Source: Epichloe hybrida
Lineage: Eukaryota > Ascomycota > Sordariomycetes > Hypocreales > Clavicipitaceae
Direction: 5' to 3'
Length of the DNA stretch: 64,000 nt
Assembly: GCA_019022495.1 (NCBI GenBank)
Contig: JAFEKR010000004.1
Span: 186,001 to 250,000 of the forward strand
In this document: one piece after another, positions 58,675 to 64,000 of the stretch
How positions within the stretch are numbered: the first letter of the stretch is position 1
Layout of the letters: every line of letters starts with the position of its first letter
The notes under the pieces: model-generated
Database searches by the model: none
Told to the model about the DNA's origin: nothing
The model's input: only the letters and a program-made list of their open reading frames with translations
Program-made: the position numbers and the translations under genes

Positions 58675-59500
58675 TTAGCCCATGAACTTTTGCTGAATTC
58701 CCTTGAAGCCATCTACGTGCTCCGAGAATGTAGGCATATCATTCTGAATCTTCTTCAGAAAAAGTCGCTGTAGCCAGCTTTGCAATTTCTTCAGAATCAT
58801 CCACCTTGATAACACGACCGTCCTGCACCCACGTTGTCGAGGTTCTTTTGCTAGATGCGGAGTCCATTCGAATGCTCGGATGGATAAGACTCTGTCTGCC
58901 TGTGTTTCTGTGAGCTTGTGTTTCTTTCCTTTTGCTGATTTGTGTGTGTGTATATGTGTGCGGATGTGACCTCGAAACATTGAGAGATGTAATTTGGAAA
59001 AAATTACAGTCTCAAGAAACCACGGATACAGAGCCGAGTGAGACTTAAGCTCCAGAGCTCGAAGCTGCCGTGAGGTTTGGAAGTATACATTCTGAACAAA
59101 GTAGACGAGAATGACGCAGACGGGAAGAGCAACAAGCCATTGTCTTTGAACTTGTATCAGAAGGATCAACTAAACGATCACTATGAAAGTTTCAACCCAT
59201 TTTCAGCTTGGTTCCATAGCTTCAGTGTTTGTTCCCGGCACTAACAGGTAGCAAGAGCCATTAGAGATGACGGCAGTTGTCGATCTACTAAAGAGATGTC
59301 TTGACTGAACCTAGTAGAAACTTGGCACAGAGTGTCACAAAGAAAAGTCGGCCGAGGCATACCTGTTGAGAATGACACCAACATCAGTTGACGATAAAGT
59401 ACATAAATGGAGCCCGCCCTACGACGATTAGATCATGCTCATATCATGAGAAACAACAGGTATCACACGACGTATGTGATCATTTTCAGCAGAGACTCAT
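58675..59500 (-). pseudogene. ABC-C (MRP-type) transporter fragment, decayed
   Basis: Several minus-strand pieces match successive parts of the membrane domain of fungal ABC-C transporters. RAPFMYF is followed, in another frame, by STDVGVILNR. After an intron-like gap come RFSQDISLVDRQLPSSLM, QVQRQWLVALPVCVILVYFV, TSRQLRALELKSHSALY and, after another gap (GTAATTTT..CACAG), DRVLSIRAFEWTPHLAKE. There is a frameshift near 59395. No nucleotide-binding domain follows before the aldehyde dehydrogenase 3' end at 58660. A whole transporter would need about 4 kb, so this is a remnant. Confidence 0.75.
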
Positions 59501-61392
59501 GCACCACAAATCCAATGGATATAGCAAGGGACACTGCTCCATACACATGTCACATTGTCGTTCAACCGGAAAGCTTGGTGAGCGAACGCGATAATTGCGG
59601 TGGCGTCGTGCATTACTGCTTGAATGTGTCAAGCAAGAGTGGGAGAGGCCTCAGAATGCCGAGCGCAAGAAAAGACTCACAAATACTCTCTGCATGTCAC
59701 TTGGCAAGTTGAAAAGATGGCAACGACAGTGAGGCAGGCCATTCATTGGTCAAACACCCCCTCCCCCTCCCCCTCCCCCCCCCCCCTTGCCAGATGGGGA
59801 CCAACATGACCAACATGACCAACATCACGCATGCGTTGGTTGGGCGTCTTTAAGTGCTGCCTCACGTGGCGTCTTCCGGCCGCGAATCCAGTTGTCGTCG
59901 AGTCAGGCTTGCCTTGCCATACAGCTCATTTGCGTCTAATATGGCCAATGCCAGTATATCTGGGACACGAAAAGGTTCGTTCCCCGGCACGTGGCAACTA
60001 CCAATATACGGATCCGTCCATTTATTAAAAAGGACATGCATATTACACACACGTAAAAAAATGTACCAAGGAAAACTTGTTTGACGTATGCATCGGTATC
60101 GGCATCAATCATGATCTATCAGCCGCACCGGCCGGCGTCGACGCCACAGTTTCTTTGAAAAAAAGAAATTCATTTTTTACTTTTCAGGTTATCTGGGCTC
60201 CAGGCCAGGTAATATGACCCACTGTAACGGAGATCCGGCGAAGGAACCATCAAGCTCCCATTCGTGATAAGGCACAGCAATGCAGCAATGCAGCAGTGCA
60301 GCAGTGCAGCAGTGCAGCAGTTGCAGCGTAGGATTGGTCCCACGTCTACTCCGTATATACGTACGGTTTCTTACACTTGGTGGTGCCCGCATCGCTGTGC
60401 TAGGTTGCATTGAATGGAAGCTTCTCCGTACTGTCAATCGAATCTACAGAAGATGCAGCCCGAACCTGAAATATCGCAGGGGCGGCCTGTTACAAGGAAA
60501 CTGCCAACTGCGCGCCAACTGCGCGCCAACTGCCTGTGTCTGAGCCCCACTCTTGCATAAGGACAAGCCGATGGCGCTCAGCCTAATGCACTGCAATCTG
60601 GTGAAAGGACCACTGATAGGATACCCCACTTCCGCCCAGATGGAATGGGTCCAAAAGTCTTGGCCGTCGTGTGTATTTTTTTTCTCTCCTCTTCTTAGGC
60701 GTACCCATTGGTACTTAGTACCAGAGACTGCATTGCGTAAATCCGTGCTTGTTGACGTCCCTTCTCTTCTTCTCTTCTTCTCTTCTTCTCCCATTCCCAT
60801 TCCTCCTCCACGTCCATCAACGGGCTGGTTGTCATCGGGCGTCCGCACTTGCATCGTTTCTTCGCTTCGCCGCGAGCCGCACCTCTCCGGCAAACGACCC
60901 TCATTCCGGTTTGCCAGACTGAGACACCCCACCTTAACCTTCTTGTTTTGCTTTCCTACCCGTCACCGTCTCCCCGAGGACCCAGAGTAAATATTTATCC
61001 ATCTCCGGCTCGAGACGGTTGACGACAACACGCGCCTGCATCGCGAAATTTTACATCTCAACTTTCCTTGTATTTGCACGAGCTCGACTCATTTCACCGC
61101 ACCATCCGATCACCGGACCAGGCACGCGAGGAATCATCCGACGCAGCAATAATCTGGGAGTGTACTGTTGACAAATCTTGTTTTACCTAAAGACAGAAGT
61201 CGGTCTGTATGTATCCATCCCGTATCCTCATCGGCTCAAGATCGATTGGCCATCGTCGAGTCAGCAGGACTTTACGGCCAACGCCCCCGAGCAAACAACG
61301 GTCTCGTTTTTTTATTTTTTCGCCCGGTCCGTGGACGTGATTCGACATAGCAAGGGATTTCCAGTATCGGTTCTTGCAAAAAGAAAGAAAAG
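59501..61392. other. Intergenic region and probable long 5' UTR of the antiporter gene
   Basis: No gene is seen. It holds a CCCCCT/C-run near 59757-59786, an 8-bp array at 60275-60322, an 11-bp CAACTGCGCGC repeat near 60507-60535 and CT-rich leader sequence (TCTTCT repeats at 60765-60790). Confidence 0.45.
60275..60322. repeat. 8-bp tandem array (CAGCARTG)6
   Basis: Six head-to-tail copies: CAGCAATG twice, then CAGCAGTG. It is non-coding and about 1.1 kb upstream of the antiporter start. Confidence 0.85.
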
Positions 61393-64000
61393 ATGGCGTG
61401 GGACCATCTCGACATTACCAAGCCGCACTTGGTGTACATCATCCTCGGCGGCTTCACCGCGCTATTCATGCTTTGCTCCACGTTCATCAAGGAGCGCATG
61501 TACATCGGGGAGGCCACTGTGGCTACCTTGTGTGGTGTCATTTTCGGTCCTCATGCCGCCAATTTAATCGACCCCAACTCGTGGGGCAATACCGACATTG
61601 TCACCGTCGAGTTCTCTCGCATCGTTCTCGTCGTTCAATGTTTTGCCGTCGGCGTCGAATTGCCCAAGTTTTACATGGAGAAGCATTGGAAGTCGGTCGT
61701 CTTCCTCCTCGTTCCCGTCATGACGGCCGGCTGGCTCATCACGAGTCTCTTCATATGGTGGTTGATCCCGCCTCTGGATTGGCTCGAATCTCTAGTGGTT
61801 GCCGCCTGCGTCACTGCAACGGATCCCGTTTTGGCTTCATCCGTCGTCGGTAAGGGCAAATTCGCAAAGCGAGTCCCCAAGCATTTGCGCGATCTTCTCT
61901 CGGCCGAGTCCGGCTGCAACGACGGCATGGCGTTCCCTTTTATCTATTTGTCCCTCTATCTCATCCAGTACAACCGCAACGCCAGCGACGTCAGCTTTCA
62001 TTTCGTCGTTTACGTCGTTCTGTACGAGTGCATCTTTGGCGCCATCTATGGTTTTCTCATCGGCTATATTGCCCGCCATGGCATCAGGTTCGCCGAATCC
62101 CGTGACCTGATTGACCGCGAAAGTTTTCTCGTCTTCTACTTCGTGGTAGCCCTCTTTTGCGCCGGCTCTGGTAGCATTCTGGGCATGGACGACCTGTTGG
62201 TCGGCTTCGCGGCCGGTGTCGGGTTTTCCAATGATGGATGGTTTGGCGAGAAGACGGAGGAATCCCACGTGTCCAACGTTATTGACTTGCTGCTCAACTT
62301 GGCATACTTTGTCTACTTTGGCACCATCATTCCCTGGGCGCAATTCAACGACGGCCAGTTCGGCATGGCCGCATGGCGTCTTGTTGTCATTGCCATTTTC
62401 GTGCTCCTTTTCCGACGTATTCCCATCATGATGATGCTCAAACCGTTCATACCGGACGTCAAGAATTGGAGAGAGGCCCTGTTTGCCGGCCATTTTGGTC
62501 CAATTGGGGTCGGCGCAATCTTTGTGGCCATTCTTGCGCGAGCCGAGCTTGAGCACCAAGAACCAGTACCACTCGGAGAACTGCCCCCGATAGATGCTCC
62601 CCACTACAAGCTTATTTATCTCGTGTGGCCAATTGTAACCTTTCTCGTCATTTCGTCCATCCTCATCCACGGATCGTCCATTGCCGTCTTTACTCTCGGA
62701 AAGCGCATCAACACTTTGACACTGACCATGTCCTACACCCAAGCTGCCGAGGATGGACCTTCCTGGATGAACAGACTTCCCAGAATCTCGTCCCAGTCGA
62801 GGTCCATGGCCAAGACCATGTCCGAAGCATCCTTCGATAACCTGAAAGAGCCAGCATTTCCAGCTGGTACACTTGCACCTCCTTCAAACTTGCTGCGTCG
62901 GCAACGTGACGAGGACGGTCACAGCCGGTCTGGAAGTCGCGCTTCTTCTCTTGTTTCGAGGAAGAGGAAGCACAAGAAGTGGGACGATGGAATAGGACCC
63001 GGCGGTCCCGTAAGTCAATCTGCAATATTTCCCAATCGGCAATCACAAACGGAAGCATCCGACAAGGATCCTTCACCGCCAACACGCGAGACTACCGATT
63101 CCACGAATTTCAAGTCTGGTGAGAACGATGGACAGCCGCCACCGCAGGATGGTCGTTCGACTCATGTCAACATCTACGACGAAGGTGACCAGCTTGTGTT
63201 CGAAAACGATGACGGCGACGTGATTGATGTCGAGCCGATCCCTGTCGCGGAGCATGAACCTGAAGAAGACAAGGACGAGGACAAGACAATAGGTCAGGGG
63301 AGCAAGCCAGTCAAGAGTGAAGAAAGCGAACCAACCTCGGTCTGGAAACTTGGAGGGCTTCGCCGCAGGATGAACGAGTATTACTCGTCCGAGCGGGAGA
63401 AGCGCAAAGACAAGGGCAAGAGAGACCGGCGACACGAGCCAGCCCGCGCCTACCAGTTTGGCAACACCATCATTGTGGAAGACGAGGATGGAGAGGTTGT
63501 CAAGACATACGAGCTGCCGTCATCGAAAACCGAAACGCAAGAGAGCGATTTGATTGGTGCCAGTCTCAAATACCTTGGCCTTGGCACGCGTCGCCATGGT
63601 GGAAGGAATGCAGCGGCAGCAGCCGAGGAAGGCCAAGCTGGGCCCGATTCATCTGTCAAGCAGCCATTCAAGGCTGGCTGGGCGGGTTTCGGCCAGCGCG
63701 GAGAACAAGCCAGACGAAAGAACATGGCTCAGCAGCAGGCACAGGCTGCCAATGACGATGACAAGAAGATTAGGTTTACAATCGGTGGTGCCGGTCGGCG
63801 CATGACCAAGGAAGACTTCATCCGCGAAGTCCAGAAGCTCGATTCCGGTACGCGCAACGAAGTAGTCGATCGCTCTACAGCCTCCAACGCCCTCAAGTCC
63901 ATTGCCAAGGAAGCCCCCCCGGTTGAGCCTCGGCCGGCGAGACCGCAGCAGAAGCAATCTCCGCCGCCGCCGCAACGACCTGTGCCCGTGATCCGCGAAC
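61393..64000 (+). CDS. NHA1: Na+(K+)/H+ antiporter, NHA1 family (3' end beyond window)
   Basis: Plasma-membrane alkali-cation/proton exchanger for salt and pH tolerance. The frame is open from ATG 61393 to the window edge, 869 codons, without introns. It begins MAWDHLDITKPHLVYIILGG. The membrane part, to about residue 440, has ATDPVLASSVVG and AESGCNDGMAFPF, which hold the acidic transport residues of the family. IDLLLNLAYFVYFGTIIPW and AGHFGPIGVGAIF follow. The long hydrophilic tail has charged, Ser/Pro/Gln-rich segments (NVIDVEPI-type acidic stretch, RRRMNEYYSSEREK, FGNTIIVEDEDGEVV), as in fungal Nha1 proteins. A GAAAAG-rich leader precedes the ATG. Confidence 0.95.
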   Translation, partial: MAWDHLDITKPHLVYIILGGFTALFMLCSTFIKERMYIGEATVATLCGVIFGPHAANLIDPNSWGNTDIVTVEFSRIVLVVQCFAVGVELPKFYMEKHWKSVVFLLVPVMTAGWLITSLFIWWLIPPLDWLESLVVAACVTATDPVLASSVVGKGKFAKRVPKHLRDLLSAESGCNDGMAFPFIYLSLYLIQYNRNASDVSFHFVVYVVLYECIFGAIYGFLIGYIARHGIRFAESRDLIDRESFLVFYFVVALFCAGSGSILGMDDLLVGFAAGVGFSNDGWFGEKTEESHVSNVIDLLLNLAYFVYFGTIIPWAQFNDGQFGMAAWRLVVIAIFVLLFRRIPIMMMLKPFIPDVKNWREALFAGHFGPIGVGAIFVAILARAELEHQEPVPLGELPPIDAPHYKLIYLVWPIVTFLVISSILIHGSSIAVFTLGKRINTLTLTMSYTQAAEDGPSWMNRLPRISSQSRSMAKTMSEASFDNLKEPAFPAGTLAPPSNLLRRQRDEDGHSRSGSRASSLVSRKRKHKKWDDGIGPGGPVSQSAIFPNRQSQTEASDKDPSPPTRETTDSTNFKSGENDGQPPPQDGRSTHVNIYDEGDQLVFENDDGDVIDVEPIPVAEHEPEEDKDEDKTIGQGSKPVKSEESEPTSVWKLGGLRRRMNEYYSSEREKRKDKGKRDRRHEPARAYQFGNTIIVEDEDGEVVKTYELPSSKTETQESDLIGASLKYLGLGTRRHGGRNAAAAAEEGQAGPDSSVKQPFKAGWAGFGQRGEQARRKNMAQQQAQAANDDDKKIRFTIGGAGRRMTKEDFIREVQKLDSGTRNEVVDRSTASNALKSIAKEAPPVEPRPARPQQKQSPPPPQRPVPVIRE

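Noticed and set aside
59757..59786. Telomeric or subtelomeric repeat
   Set aside because: A CCCCCT/C homopolymer run without TTAGGG units; similar C or G runs occur at several internal places.
61837..62742. 301-codon minus-strand frame inside NHA1
   Set aside because: Antisense shadow of the antiporter membrane domain; no recognisable family.

Overview
This is nuclear DNA of a filamentous ascomycete, most likely a sordariomycete and perhaps Hypocreales. Genes are split by short introns of about 50-130 nt with GT..AG ends and CTAAC/CTGAC-like branch sites. The protein set is fungal: LYS1, SLD2, SPC34, VPS4, a Ppo fatty-acid oxygenase, a Zn2Cys6 regulator, STR2, NHA1 and a DIM-2-like DNA methyltransferase. 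Exon models were built by hand from splice signals, reading frame and remembered family sequences. No alignment was run.

Left end (1-9.9 kb): a DIM-2-type cytosine DNA methyltransferase runs off the left edge. It is followed by an AT-rich gene-poor stretch with a candidate LTR relic, then saccharopine dehydrogenase (LYS1) and an intact GT17 glycosyltransferase.

9.9-29.7 kb is a dense housekeeping block. It holds SLD2 and a TOPORS-like RING protein sharing a 390-bp divergent promoter, a clearly broken FrnE/DsbA-like pseudogene, SPC34, a SAM methyltransferase, a GT90 glycosyltransferase, an Mtf1-like mitochondrial protein, VPS4, prefoldin subunit 6 and an AMSH-like JAMM deubiquitinase. VPS4 and AMSH both serve the ESCRT/endosome pathway.

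31.5-46.9 kb: a PpoC-like dioxygenase whose P450 heme-thiolate cysteine is serine, an intron-bearing tRNA-Tyr, a seven-exon Zn2Cys6 regulator, a D-2-hydroxyacid dehydrogenase, a seven-exon SDR, two uncharacterised proteins, an intron-bearing tRNA (probably Ile-UAU) and an SMP-30-type lactonase.

47.5-64 kb: a secreted flavin amine oxidase, which carries an apparent one-base frameshift, is divergent from a 16-exon APC-family permease. They share a 1.1-kb promoter with paired GATA sites, which suggests a nitrogen-controlled amine uptake and oxidation pair. Then follow STR2 (cystathionine gamma-synthase), an aldehyde dehydrogenase, a decayed ABC-C transporter fragment and an NHA1-type Na+/H+ antiporter that runs off the right edge.

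No wholly new system stands out. The most informative observations are the decaying genes (FrnE, ABC-C, possibly the amine oxidase), the altered Ppo P450 site, the palindromic cell-cycle-like element before SLD2, and several short tandem arrays in promoters.
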